Shown in pieces: positions 12,276 to 23,140 of a stretch of DNA of 64,000 nucleotides. This DNA is from Capra hircus. Taxonomy: Eukaryota; Chordata; Mammalia; Artiodactyla; Bovidae. The stretch is from positions 4,436,501-4,500,500 of the forward strand of contig NC_030811.1 in the NCBI RefSeq assembly GCF_001704415.2. The letters run 5' to 3'. A model generated the notes under the pieces. The model was not told where the DNA came from. It worked only from the letters and a program-made list of their open reading frames with translations, and searched no databases. The stretch's first letter is position 1; every line of letters begins with the position of its first letter. The translations under genes were made by a program, and so were the position numbers.

Positions 12276-13059
12276 GATGAAGCATAGATACGATTCTTAG
12301 AATCCCAGACCCCACATCATCAAACAGAGCACAGAGGGGAGGTCATGGAGCTAAGTGCAGAGAGTCCAATAATGAGCACAGGGATTCGATTGCAGCAGGG
12401 AGAAAAAAAGCAATGTGGAAACCAGTGGGAAGTAAATGGAGGTGTTCTTTGCAGATCAGATCGCGTAGGTGACAGGTCAATGAAGAAGCCTCTCCTCTGA
12501 GGCAGAGGTCCTGGACCACTGGTCCTGACTTGCCTCCAGCATCCTATCCTGTATATTTCTGCATCATTGAAACCCAAGCACCAACCTGCACTTTCACAGG
12601 CGAAACCATTGACCTAGACAGCCCTCCATTCCGCTCTGCTGCACCGAAACTCAGATGAGTTTCTTCCTGACCTCCCATTGCTTAGAGACTTTACTTCAGA
12701 AAACTTATAATTGAAAATCCTTTCTCTGCCCTTTGAAGATGTAAATCTTTTTAGAAGCCTCTTACCAGTTTTACAACCCATGAATGTCTTTTTCAAGGAC
12801 CCCGGAGCCATCCCTGTGAAATGCACACATCGGGGGAGAGGGGACCCATTCTCAGTCCCTGTGGAAAGGTGAGATCCCAGCTCCCTAGTTGCCTGGCTTC
12901 AAGCTGTAAAATTATCTGCTGTTAAACAGTTAGGAGAAGGTTTACTTTTTCCCTGGGGAAGCCACTTAGGCAACACAGATGGTCGACAGCCCTCCCCAGC
13001 ACTGGAAAACTCCTCCACCCTCTGTTTCCGTGGATCCAAGTATCCAAACTTGGTCCATT
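12276..13059. other. single-copy DNA
   Basis: No repeat or exon was recognised. Open frames at 12320-12577 and 12614-12826 (both minus) have no domain. Confidence 0.45.
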
Positions 13060-13071
13060 CTCCCTTCATTG

Positions 13072-13275
13072 TGTGCATGCTCAGTCGTGTCTGACTCTGT
13101 GTGACCCCATGGACTGTAGCCTGCCAGGCTCTTCTGTCCATGGAATTCTCCAGGTAAGAATAGTGTAATGTGTTGCCATTTCCTCCTCCAGGGAATCTTC
13201 CCAACCCAGGGATCGAACCTGAGTCCCGTGCACTGGCAGATGGATTCTTTACCACTGAGCCACATGGGGAGCCCT
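13072..13275 (-). mobile_element. Bov-tA SINE with near-exact TSD
   Basis: A complete reverse Bov-tA unit (TCAGTCGTGTCTGACTCTGT to TTTACCACTGAGCCACATGG). Its ends are fixed by a 12-bp target duplication: CTCCCTTCATTG at 13060-13071 and CTCCCTGCATTG at 13276-13287, one mismatch. Confidence 0.95.
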
Positions 13276-13287
13276 CTCCCTGCATTG

Positions 13288-13582
13288 CTCCCAAAGAAAC
13301 ACAGGAATAAAGTCAGTTTCTGTCTGCTCATCTCATCCAGGGCAATGTTTAGCACCATGTTGAGAGTTTCTTAGAATGAAAGAAACTGCTAGTGGTCCTC
13401 ACAGTGAAATATTTTGCAGAATGTCATTTTAATCAGACTCCCAAAGTGTTCAGTAAAATAAAAATGAAGGGATTAAAACTAATATATGCTAATTTTTTAT
13501 GAATATGAAAAGGTTTCTCTAGTGGCCGAATGTACAAACATTACGGAAACATCTTGCCGCGGTATAGCGGCTTCATAAAATC
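13288..13582. other. single-copy DNA
   Basis: AT-rich sequence; nothing recognised. Confidence 0.4.
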
Positions 13583-13586
13583 CTTA

Positions 13587-14070
13587 TGTTGCAGGAAGGG
13601 GGACCCCTTCCAGGGCCCGAAACTGGGCTCTTGTCTAACACTCAGAAATGAATTGTCCGAGGAGACACATGTGCTGACAAAGCGAGAGATTTTATTGGGA
13701 AAGGGCACCCGGGTGGAGAGCAGGAGGGGAAGGGAAACCAGGAGAACTGCTCTGCCACGCGGCTTGCCGTCTCAGGTTTTATGATGATGGGATTAGTTTC
13801 CGGGTTGTCTTTAGCCAATCCTTCTGACTCAGAGTCCTTCCTGGTGGTGAACCCCTTGTTCAGCCAAGATGGATGCCAGAGAGGAGGATTCTAGGATGTG
13901 GTCAGACATGTGCTGTCTCCCTTTGACCTTTCCCGAACTCTTCCAGTTGGTGGAGGCTTACTAGTTCTGTGTTCCTTACCAGAACCTCCTGTCGTAAAAC
14001 AACTCATGCAAATGGTTAGCGTGGTGCCTGGCCAGGGAGGGCGGTTTCAATCAGGATGCTTCCCCTAACA
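13587..14070 (-). mobile_element. solo LTR, ERV1-like, 484 bp
   Basis: A solo long terminal repeat on the minus strand. It has the TG...CA ends (plus-strand TGTTGCAGG start, CCCCTAACA end) and a perfect 4-bp target duplication CTTA at 13583-13586 and 14071-14074, the length typical of gammaretrovirus-like (ERV1) integration. On the minus strand it contains a CCAAT-like box (13813-13820), a TATA-like CATAAAAC (about 13776-13784) and an AATAAA polyadenylation signal (13691-13696) in the correct order. No internal viral sequence adjoins it, so it arose by recombination between the two LTRs of a provirus. The family is recognised as ruminant-specific but not named with confidence. Confidence 0.88.
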
Positions 14071-14074
14071 CTTA

Positions 14075-14814
14075 ACACAGTTGTGAAAGCTTTACTGTTA
14101 ACTTGGATTACCTGCTTTGCAGTTATTATGGAAGGAGCCAAAATCTGGCATATAAATGTGAACGTGAAACTCTGCTTTGCTAGTCATGGAGATTTGGATC
14201 CCAGGACCTGGATTAGGAACTCAATCAGTATATTGACATAATGTGATTGTCTCAAACAACATTGTTAAATAACGTTCGACATAGTTTTAAAGTTGCCTAC
14301 AATATTTATCATTGAATTGAGGAGATATATAAAACCTTAACAAAAAATCAAAAAGTGACAGCAACATTCCCAAGCGGCTTCCATGAGGAGCAAGAGAAGA
14401 ATGAATTTTGAACAAACAGGCTCTTATGAGAAAGCAAGTTGCTTGGCATTCACACAGAAGCTGCTAATACAGATTCTTATGTAACATTTATCACACTTGT
14501 CTTTTTTTCCAATGCCCCAGGTGGATCTTCTATTTGAACAAAACAAATTCTGCAGTCATAACATAATAATAACCTGCAGTGCCGCTCAAAACAAAACCTT
14601 ACATGTAAGCATTTTTTAAAAATTTTATCACAGAATATATTCAAAGTCAAATATGTAACTATCAAAGGGGATTCAAATTCCTTAATACAAACCCAGGGAA
14701 GCAGGTCATCCTAAAGTGCTTAATCTACAGAATGTGCTGTGATATCCTTTGAAAACCCTAATAAGCTACGGCTCAAAAGCAAACAAACGAAAGGAAAGCA
14801 ACTCAGGGCACTTT
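14075..14814. other. single-copy DNA
   Basis: AT-rich, no gene or repeat recognised. Confidence 0.4.
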
Positions 14815-15722
14815 TCATCATCCATCTTTTTAAAGATTTCACCAGCTTTGTTGAGACACAATTGATAAACAACGTTGTGTAAGTTTAAGGTGTGCTGATG
14901 CGTTGGTTGATATATTTACTTATTACAAATTCATGACCAACGTTATTAGCTAACACCTGCATCTCATGACATAATCACCATTTCTTTTCTGGGGTGAAGA
15001 CACCTACCATTTCCTGTCGTGACAACCTTCTTTTCATTCAATTGTTGGAATATAATCATTTTGCAGTGTTGTGTTAGTTTTTGCCGTACAACAATGGGAA
15101 TCAACTATGTGCAGACACACATCCCTTCCCTCTTTAACTCCTTCCCGCCCAGCCCCATCCCGGCCCTCTAGGTCATCACGGAGCCCCGAGCTGAGCTCCC
15201 TGTGCTCTTCGGTAGCTTCCCACCAGCTGTCTCGTCTACAGCTGGTGGTGTATATACGACAATGCCACTCTCTCAGTCCGTCCCACCCTCTCCTTACCCC
15301 TCTGCGTCCACAAGTCCCTTCCTTACACCTGCACCTCTATTCCCGCCCTGCAATCAGGTTCATCAGGACCATTTTTCTAGATCCCCTATATATGTGCGTG
15401 TGTGTTAGCATGCAGTATCTGTTTTTCTCTTGCTGGCTTACTTCGCTCTGTGTGACAGGCTCTAGGTCCATCCACACCAACAACTTTCAAGTCTATGATA
15501 CAGTGTCATTACCTGTCATCACCACACTGTACATTAGACCCTCCTTCACTTACCGCTGGAGGTTTGTGCCCTTTGAATAATAACAGCCTATTTCCCAACT
15601 TCCAGCCCCTGGTCGCCAGCACTCTGAGCTCAGCTTTTTTGGACATTCCAGGTACGAGCTATATCATACAGTGTTTGCTTTTCTCTGTCTGACTTATCTC
15701 ATTAGCATAATGCCCTCAAGGC
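14815..15722 (-). mobile_element. old L1 3' UTR, split by a younger L1
   Basis: Minus-strand L1MA/L1MB-type 3' sequence lies at 14815-15030 (ACGTTGTGTAAGTTTAAGGT, TTAGCTAACACCTGCATCTC) and resumes at 15480-15722 (CAACTTTCAAGTCTATGATA, CACACTGTACATTAGACCCT, TTAGCATAATGCCCTCAAGG). The two parts are adjacent in the L1 consensus and are separated by the L1 inserted at 15031-15479. Confidence 0.85.
15031..15479 (-). mobile_element. younger L1 3' end nested in older L1
   Basis: An artiodactyl L1 3' UTR of the subfamily with GAGCTGAGCTCCCTGTGCTC, CTCTGCGTCCACAAGTCC and TCTAGGTCCATCCACACC. It is flanked by ACAACCTTC (15022-15030) and ACAACTTTC (15480-15488), a 9-bp target duplication with one mismatch inside the older L1. 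Confidence 0.85.
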
Positions 15723-15870
15723 TGGGGTGATGAAAATATTTTACAACTTGATTACATTGGTGATTCCAAACTGTGTACATCTTTCCAAAGTGATAGAACT
15801 GTGCACCTTAAAAAAAATGAATTTTACTGTAAAGAAATTATACCTCAATATACCTGAATTGTATAAATGT
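15723..15870 (+). mobile_element. L1M 3' end fragment
   Basis: The plus-strand pattern GGTGATGAAAATATTTTACA, TAGAACTGTGCACCTTAAAA and GAAATTATACCTCAATA matches the end of old L1 elements. It meets the opposite-strand L1 at 15722, giving a tail-to-tail L1 pair. Confidence 0.65.
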
Positions 15871-15880
15871 ATGCTATTAT

Positions 15881-16064
15881 TGTGGCTCAGCTGGTAAAGA
15901 ATCCATCTGCAATGCGGTAGACCTGGATTGGGAAGATCCCCTGGAGAAGGGAAAGGCTACTCACTCCAATATCCCACCCTAGAGAATTCCATGGACTGTA
16001 TAGTCCCTGGGGTCGCAAAGAGTCAGACACAACTGGGTGACTTACTTTCACTTCACTTCACTCC
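15881..16064 (+). mobile_element. Bov-tA SINE
   Basis: Complete plus-strand unit from TGTGGCTCAGCTGGTAAAG to CAAAGAGTCAGACACAACTG with a CACTTCACTTCA tail. A 10-bp target duplication, ATGCTATTAT (15871-15880) and ATGCTATTGT (16065-16074), differs at one base. Confidence 0.95.
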
Positions 16065-16172
16065 ATGCTATTGTTATCAGGATGACCTCCTTCCAGAAAT
16101 GTGTGGCCACTCAGCTGCAAATTGGCGCTTGCCATCTGCACTTACTATTACCTCTACAGTGATTCAGACACA

Positions 16173-16304
16173 TGCCGGGAGCCAGCGTGAGGAACTCCAC
16201 CCATGGTAAAGGTCATGAGGAAGGAGGCTCAGCATGCGCAAAGGCGTGAGCCTCCTTCCTCATGACTTTGCCATGGGCGGAGTTCCTCACGCTGGCTCCC
16301 GGCA
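16173..16304. repeat. LTR-end palindrome, 132 bp
   Basis: A foldback made of a 59-bp left arm (16173-16231), a 15-base spacer (16232-16246) and a 58-bp right arm (16247-16304). The arms are inverted copies with two mismatches and one single-base gap. Each arm begins TGCCGGGAGCCAGCGTGAGG, the same end as the ERVK-type solo LTR at 51854-53034 (in its own orientation). The element therefore looks like two copies of one LTR terminus joined head to head. The flanks GACACA (16167-16172) and GAAATA (16305-16310) agree at four of six positions, which could be a worn 6-bp target duplication. Confidence 0.8.
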
Positions 16305-16336
16305 GAAATATATATATACACACACACAGGTATATA
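16305..16336. repeat. (TA)n/(CA)n simple repeat
   Basis: Alternating TA then CA dinucleotides directly follow the palindrome and lead into an L1 fragment. Confidence 0.8.
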
Positions 16337-16392
16337 TATGTTCTTTTTCAGATTCTTTCCCCTTAAAGATTATTACAAAATATTCAGTCTCC
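16337..16392 (-). mobile_element. L1 3' UTR fragment
   Basis: Short match to the artiodactyl L1 3' UTR (TTCTTTTTCAGATTCTTTCC, then ATTACAAAATATTCAGTC). Confidence 0.55.
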
Positions 16393-16422
16393 TTGAATTT
16401 AAGATCAGTAATATAAAACTAA

Positions 16423-16632
16423 AGGGCTTCTCAGGAGGCGTGATTTGTCAAGAATCTGCTTGCCAGAGCAGATATGTGAGAGACCAGGATTCAGTCCCTG
16501 AATCAAGAAGACCCCCTGGAGGAGGGCATGGCAACCCACTCCAGTATTCTGGCCTGGAGAATCCCTTGGGCAGAGGAGCCTGGCAGGCGACAGTCCATGG
16601 GGTCACAAAGAGTCAGACATGACTCAACACGC
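16423..16632 (+). mobile_element. Bov-tA SINE
   Basis: Complete but diverged unit: GGGCTTCTCAGGAGGCGTGA head, GATTCAGTCCCTGAATCAAG box, and a CAAAGAGTCAGACATGACTC end. Confidence 0.92.
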
Positions 16633-17612
16633 ACACACAATCTGAAAATAAATGAAGACGTTTTACCTGTTCCTTAAATTTCTGTATTCCAGAAAAATAA
16701 CCTGACATTTTATAATATTTTAGACTGAGGAACAGGACAGGCTCACCGAAACTTCTGAAAACAGAAACAGGGGGCCGGACTGTATATTAATTTAGAAAGA
16801 CTAAAAGGAAGAGGAGAAATTGTATAAGAACACAGAAGTCTCTGGTTATGGAAAATCACCGCCTTGACTCACTGGGACATCAGCAGGCACCTGTCCACGG
16901 TTGCTTAGCAAACCTGGCCTTTGTAAGTTCCTCTCAGTTGGAAACTTCCATCTGAGACTCCGAGGAGAGTTTGAAGATCTCTTTGCCTGCTGACGGCTAA
17001 CCTAAACTCATTTAAAAATAATGTGGTCTCCCACTGACATACAATAACGCTTCCATACTCACTTACTGTTCCCATTTATATGAAAAAGTCCACAAACTTT
17101 TCAAGAATCCTGGCTCAAAAGTTTATTTTAGTTTGACTTGTACACACTGTTCACACTCAGAAATTCTGACATCTTGGACCATCTCTAGCTTGACAATTTA
17201 AAAGCAAGGCTTTCATCCCCGCTATACCTTTTGGGGTTATTTCCAGTTGAGAACTGAGGCCAGCACACTCTCCTGCCCATGTCATAAGACTGGATACACA
17301 GATGGATAGTGCCCAGACCACCATGATCACAGAACTCTGACCCACGGCCTCTGCGGCAACCAGCCTGGAAAGCCAAACCACAGCCTCTGCAGCCACCAGG
17401 CCAGACGGCCAGGGTCGGTGGAAGACCCCCATCTTCATGCTTTCTGCCCCACTCCAGCCCTGTGCCAAAAGAGAAAGCCAAGTATGCCCCCAAACCAATG
17501 ATATAAAATGCCATGTCTTTCTAGTTTGCCAGCTTCCAGCTTTCCTGGGCCAACAAACTCCAACCGGAGCATACCTGAAGCCTTCCCTTTTTTTACTGTA
17601 AGACTTCCTTTG
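16633..17612. other. single-copy DNA
   Basis: No gene or repeat recognised. Minus frames at 17157-17514 overlap each other in two registers and contain no domain. Confidence 0.45.
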
Positions 17613-17870
17613 AGGGCGTCCCTGGTGGTCCAGTGGCTAAGAATCTGCCTGCCAGCGCAGGGGACACCTGGTCTGGGAAGTTCCCATATGCCGCAGGGCA
17701 ACCCAGCCCGTGCACCCCATCTACTGAGCCAGTGCGCCTGAGTTCCTGCTCTGCAAAAAGAGAAACCAGCACGATGAGAAGCCCACGCTGCAACTAGAGA
17801 AAGCCCACATGCAGCAGCGAAGATGTAGTCAGGGCAGCCAAAAGTAAACACGTAACTAAATAAATCTTAG
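17613..17870 (+). mobile_element. CHR-1-type SINE
   Basis: Head GGGCGTCCCTGGTGGTCCAG followed by the long CHR-1 body (CTGCAACTAGAGAAAGCCC near 17790, then GCAGCCAAAAGTAAACACG) and an AAATAAAT tail. This family predates the BovB-dependent SINEs. Confidence 0.9.
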
Positions 17871-18445
17871 AAAACCTCCTTTGCGTCTCAGCAAACAGGT
17901 GACAGCAGTTGGCTCTGTTGCTACTGCAAACTCTGAATAAACAGCCTCCATTCACTCTCATTTGGGTGTCCTTTGCTTATTTCCATAATGTAGAAGTTCA
18001 TCTTCTCCTGGTTTGATTTGTCAAGCACAGTCATCATTCTCAGAGAACCATGGTGATATACACGCTTCTGGGAAAAGACATATTTCCCCATTCTGTCTTA
18101 AGCAACTCTCGGATGAGGCAAAAATCACTTATTTTCCAGAGGCAAGTATTTTCTGGAAAAATAGCGAAGACACTGAACCAACTAGATAGCCTCCTTGTTG
18201 AAACTAACAGCTGGCTCATCAATATTCACGCCAAGAACTCCACCCTGCTGGGCCCACCTACCTGAAGCGATCATAGACTGTCTAATATCAGCTGCCCTTC
18301 TTGCAAGAACCCTCTTAAATCACTCAACCCAGACCCCAACCCCACAAGCAGACCCCCAGATTCCCTCTTCTCAGACACTACCAGATTCTGTCTGTCAAGG
18401 CAGTGTTCTCCCTAACTGCAGTTTTTTTTTGCTAGTTTGATGCAT
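17871..18445. other. single-copy DNA
   Basis: No gene or clear repeat. The TGAATAAACAGCCTCCATTC stretch at about 17934 has a polyadenylation-like hexamer but no further support. Confidence 0.4.
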
Positions 18446-18556
18446 TTGATAGCTCAGTTAGTAAAGAATCCACCTGCAATGAAGAAGACCCCAGTTTGAT
18501 TCCTGGGTCAGGAAGATCTGCTGGAGAAGGGATAGGCTACCCACTGCAGTATTCTT
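18446..18556 (+). mobile_element. Bov-tA SINE, truncated
   Basis: The tRNA-like head and the first part of BovA are present up to ACTGCAGTATTCTTG, where a second Bov-tA starts. The 3' part is missing on the far side of the second copy, so this is a head-to-tail arrangement rather than a clean nested insertion. Confidence 0.88.
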
Positions 18557-18734
18557 GGGCTTCCCTTGTGGCTCAGCTGGTAAAGAATCTGCCTGCAATG
18601 CAGGAGACCTGGGTTCAGTCCCTGGGTTTGGAAGATCCCCTGGAGAAGAGAAAGTCTACACATTCCAGTATTCTGGCCTGTATGGGGTTGCAAAGAGTCA
18701 GATACGACTGAGCAACTTTCACTTTCACTTTCAT
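18557..18734 (+). mobile_element. Bov-tA SINE
   Basis: Head GGGCTTCCCTTGTGGCTCAG, GGGTTCAGTCCCTGGGTTTG box, and an end at CAAAGAGTCAGATACGACTG with a CACTTTCACTTTCA tail. A short internal deletion removes part of BovA (TTCTGGCCTGTATGGGGTTG). Confidence 0.93.
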
Positions 18735-19199
18735 GGTGGCCTCTTAGGAAATTGACAGCTGATAATCTTGGAGATTTTGCCAAAATCCAACTGAGACCAT
18801 CTCACTGCCCTGACTCCACAATCCCCACTCAGAGCAGCACACCCCTCTGAGGCCCCAGAGCCACACACACAGGTCTGAGCTGTGACTTCTCTCTGTTAAT
18901 CTTCCAAATGCCGAGTTTCCTTTGTCCCCCAGGCACCAGAATTCTGCCCTCTTGAGGAATCCTTTGATTATCTGGTCCAATTTGTACATTCTCGTCTTTG
19001 GCAGAATCATGTCTTTTCTCTGTTCTCATCTCTGTTTTCCCTCTGTTCTTGTCACTTTCTATTTGAAATCTATAAGATGAAATTTACAAGCCAGAGAATG
19101 GGCTTCGAGCTGTTAAGTCTTTCTTTGCTATTGGCTCCAAGCCTGGTACAGTGTTATTGAAAAGCTTTTGTAGATGGCCAGGGTCATTTACACCAGTCT
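18735..19199. other. single-copy DNA
   Basis: Nothing recognised. Confidence 0.4.
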
Positions 19200-20010
19200 A
19201 TAGTCATTAGAGGTATTGGACTATAGTTTTCTTTTTTTTGTAAGGTCTTTGTCTGATTTTCATATCAGGGTAATCCTGACCACATAAAATTAGTGGGGAG
19301 TGTTCTGGCCTCTTCTATTTTTTTGGAAGAGTTTGTAAAGAACTGGCATTAATTTCATAATGCTTTATAGAATTTGGATACTGTACTTTTGGGTGTGGGA
19401 AGCTTTAAATTGCTAATTTAATCTTTTTATTTGCTATAGGTCTTTTCAGATTTTTTTTTAATTCTTCTGAGTCAGTTTTGGCAATCTGTGTCTTTCTAGA
19501 AATTTTTCTGTTTCACCTAAGTTATCTAACATTGGCATACAATTTATCCCCGTTATTCTTTTTCTTTCTACAAGGTCAACAGCAATGCCCCCTCTTCAGT
19601 CCTGGTTTTGCTAGTTTGAATCATCTCTTTTTTTTCTCAGTTAATCTAAGATTTGTCAATTTTCTTGATCTTTTCAAAAGGCCAACTTTGCTTTGGTTGG
19701 TTTTATGTTTTTCTCTGGTTTATTTTATTATTCTCCACTCTGATGATTATTATCTTCTTCCTCCTGCTTATTTGGACCTAGTTTTCTCTTCTTCTGTAAG
19801 TGTCTTAAGTTGGAAAGTTAGGCTAAAACACAAGATCTTTCCTTTCCAACATGGAAATTTACGACTCGAAATTCCTGAGGACTACTTTAATACCTTGTTT
19901 AGATACGCTGGGCTTTGTTTTCATTCCTCTCAAAGTATTTTCCAATTGCCTTGGCATGTCTTCTTCGACCCATTGGTTATTTAAGACTATGTTTTCATTT
20001 CTACGTGCAT
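19200..20010 (-). mobile_element. L1 ORF2 remnant (RT region)
   Basis: The reverse complement carries old L1 ORF2 reverse-transcriptase and downstream sequence, recognised from TATTGGACTATAGTTTTCTT, GTTCTGGCCTCTTCTATTTT, GTCAATTTTCTTGATCTTTT and CTTCGACCCATTGGTTATTT. Frames on the sense (minus) strand are broken. The 168-codon plus-strand frame at 19478-19984 is antisense and meaningless. Confidence 0.8.
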
Positions 20011-20079
20011 ATCGAATTCCCTAAACCCCCTTCTGTGACTAATTACTATGAGTTAGTCATGGGTTAGCCCAGGACTGTA

Positions 20080-20278
20080 GCAGAGCTGATTCTTGAACAA
20101 TATGGGTTTGAGCAGCGTGGGTCCACTGATAGGTGAGCATTTTTCAATAGTAAATACTGCAGTGCCGCACAGTCCATGGTTGGCTGAATCCACAAATGCA
20201 GGAACGGTGGATACAGAGGGGCAGCTCTAAGTTATACTCGGATTAACCCCCACACACACATTGTTCAAAGGTCAACTG
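20080..20278. mobile_element. Tigger/MER2-like DNA transposon
   Basis: A non-autonomous TcMar-type element with imperfect terminal inverted repeats: the left end resembles CAGTTGACCCTTGAACAA and the right end reads TTGTTCAAAGGTCAACTG. Internal text TGGGTTTGAGCAGCGTGGGT and GGTTGGCTGAATCCACAAAT fits MER2/Tigger2. TA dinucleotides flank both sides (20078-20079 and 20279-20280), as expected for this superfamily. Confidence 0.8.
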
Positions 20279-20280
20279 TA

Positions 20281-22027
20281 GTTTTATTTCTGGTTCTAGA
20301 TTGTGATCTCTGGTAGGAACACTTGGAGAAGTACTGCAAAGGACTCACATAATAAATCCAGTCTTATCATCCACAGGCATTAGTACCCTTCACTCACCAT
20401 TCTCCTAACCAACTCCTGCATAATCTCAAACCTGGAAAATTGATTTTAAGATGCATCTGAGAAAGACGGTCCTCAAAGCCTGAGAGATACAATCTTACCC
20501 TGTTACGTAGCACAGCATAAAAATATCTCGAGGGTTGGATCTTGGAATACACACTTGCCCTTCACCAACCCCACCCCCCAACAAACAGACAAGATGGTTC
20601 ATAGTAACTGAAAATCTGTCCTGTGTGGAAACCTCAAGCTGGAAATTGGGCAGAATTTTCTAAAAGCAGATATTCATTGGAAGAAACAGCTTCCATCAAC
20701 AACTTCCACATCAAGTGGACATCAGCACAAAGTAGACAGATTCAACCAAGATCCACTGAATGAGCTGCAGATAACTTGAACCACTCATTCTCACGCTTTA
20801 ATTTAATGCCTTTGCTTTTCTTTTCTCTGAGTTTACTGTAAGATTGTGGACCATTAGGAGATGCTTTTTGTCTTTTAACTATGGTACTTGCAAGATCCTT
20901 ATCATTAATACATAATTTTGCATCCATTGCTTCTCCTTGATACAAACCCAGTTTGGAAATAAAATGTATCAATAATTTAGCCAAAATATATAATCAAACG
21001 AACCTCCTGGTTTATCTTCACTTTTCTTTCTTTGTCACCAGCTTCCTCTGCTGCTACTTTCTTTTAATGTCAGTTGGGGTCCTCGGTAATTGGATTCAAA
21101 CACTAGGCACTCCTGGGATTGCCGGCAACACAACAGGATGGACAGCCAAACAGCTGAAATCGTCTATCACACGGTGCATAGAAAAAGAGTTTTCCGTCAG
21201 CAGTCAATGCCTTTTACAGGCTATGCCTTTGTGGTTGAACTTTAAGGAAAAGACAGTCTGTAAAGGAACACGGGAACAGTTGCTGTCTACTTTGAGGCTG
21301 GCTCACGCCCACAGAGCTTAGGGAAGGAGCATTACTCAGGCTCCACCCCAGATTCTTTTGCTTCACATCTATCTGATCATCTCTAGTCCCCAGATCCTTC
21401 ACCTGGCAGGAACCACACTTGATGGGCGGCTTTAAAACGTGGCCATCCTGTAAACAGTACCATAGCTTCAGTTATGTTTTGATTGAGACATATCATACTG
21501 TTCCTAATGAATGGTTTTGGATTTGCATCGCAAAAGCCTGTTGACTCTGACCTGTAAGCTACATGAGAGTCTGTTTTCTCTGTACTCTGCTTCCTGCCTT
21601 CAGGATCATCCTCTCGAGAGGACTTCCGTGAAAATAAAAACATAGCATTTCAATATGGGCTGGCCGATCGAGACGGAACGCATCCTACCATATGGGGAGA
21701 ATGTGATTATGTGTCTGCAGATATCTTGGATTTTTTAAATGGAAAAAACATCTGGAAAAGAGTGTTTTGGGGAAGTCAGGTAATTTAGCTAATACCCTCA
21801 TGGCGCTTTTCGGTTTGGGGATGAGATCTCTTTGGGGGGTTACTGGGGTATTTTGCTCAGATGTGGACTACAGGCACCGACCATGGCCCTTCTCACAGGG
21901 TTGGTTTGGGTCATGATCTCAAGTGTGTGGTTATCGTTGCCGCTACACAGCCACTGTGCAACCAAAGGATCCCACAAGTGTCTCCTAATAAAAAGCCAAG
22001 GAACTCTGACACTTATAACTGTTAGGA
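20281..22027. other. single-copy DNA
   Basis: No gene or repeat recognised over 1.7 kb. Frames such as 20953-21321 plus (122 codons) and 21383-21643 minus lack domains. A polypurine-poor C-rich patch lies at about 20570-20582. Confidence 0.45.
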
Positions 22028-22226
22028 CAGGGACCTCCCTGATGGTCCAGCGGTTCAGACCTCACCTTCTAATGCAAGGGGTTGCAGGTTTGATCCCAGG
22101 TCAAGGAAGTAAGACCCCACACACCTCACCACGTGGCCAAAAAACCAACACATAAAACAGAAGCAATATTCTTACAAAATTCAATAAACACTTTAGAAAT
22201 GATCCACATAAAAAAATTCTTTTTTA
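22028..22226 (+). mobile_element. CHR-2-type SINE
   Basis: AGGGACCTCCCTGATGGTCC head, GGTTTGATCCCAGGTCAAGG box, and the long A-rich tail typical of this subfamily (CAATATTCTTACAAAATTC, AAATGATCCACATAAAAAAA). Confidence 0.9.
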
Positions 22227-22660
22227 AAGTTAGAACAGCTCATGTCATAAACTCTACCTGTGAGCACAACACAGCAGACAATGGCACAGATCAGGCTTGG
22301 TCACGTCCCCAGACGATAACGGTCCATCCTCTCACTGGGCTGAAGAACCGCCAGCAGGGAAGAGGGGAGAACTAAAACCAACATTTTATTGCTATGCCCA
22401 ACAATTCTGAGAAAAATTCTGGGAGAAAAATGCTTTCTAGTTGCTTGCTCAGCAACATAGTCAAGTCCGGCAAAAAATCATCTCAGATACTTGCTTCAAG
22501 GACAGAAATATTTCTCTGTAAACCAACTAAAAAAACCTGACTTCTCGAGATTTACATCTTGTTCATTAATACTGTCTCCAAAACCTTCACCTCTTCGTGC
22601 TCACCAATCTAAAGCTATTACAATATAAAATTTCCCCATGACCGATCAATACCCTTTATG
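22227..22660. other. single-copy DNA
   Basis: Nothing recognised. Confidence 0.4.
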
Positions 22661-22868
22661 TGCGTGCGTTAGCTGCTCCATCATGTCCGACTCTTTGCGT
22701 CCCCATGGACTGTAGCCCCCCCAGACTCCTCTGTCCATGGGATTCTCCAGGCAAGAATACTGGAGTGGTTGCCATTTCCTACTCCAGGGGATCTTCCCAA
22801 CCCAGGCATCAAACCCGTGTCTCCTGCATTGCAGGCAGATTCTTTACCACTGAGCCACCAGGGAATTC
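22661..22868 (-). mobile_element. Bov-tA SINE
   Basis: Complete reverse unit from TGCGTGCGTTAGCTGCTCCA to TTTACCACTGAGCCACCAGG. Confidence 0.95.
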
Positions 22869-22926
22869 TAGTTGACTATATTAGTCAGGGTTCTCCAGAG
22901 AAGGAGAACCAGTAAGAAATGGAAGA

Positions 22927-22965
22927 TAGACAGACAGATATGGATAGACAGACAGACAGATTTCG
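22927..22965. repeat. (GACA)n/(GATA)n microsatellite
   Basis: Runs of GATAGACAGACAGA lie inside the ERVL LTR at the point where this LTR family has a simple-sequence tract. Confidence 0.85.
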
Positions 22966-23140
22966 TATTATATGAAATATGTTCTTAATAACACAGATTT
23001 GCTATAAGAAATTGGTTCCCATGATTACGGAAGCTGAGAAGGCCCTTCATCTGATGTCCTCAAGCTGGAGCCTCAGGAAAATGGAAGGGAGAATTCAGTC
23101 AGAGCCCAAAGACCTGAGAACCTGAAGAGTTGATGGTGTA

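Noticed and set aside
15071..15580. 169-codon plus frame rich in Ser and Pro
   Set aside because: It is the antisense strand of an L1 3' UTR (C/T-rich).
19478..19984. 168-codon plus frame
   Set aside because: It is the antisense strand of an old L1 ORF2 remnant; the T-rich strand gives a hydrophobic string without meaning.
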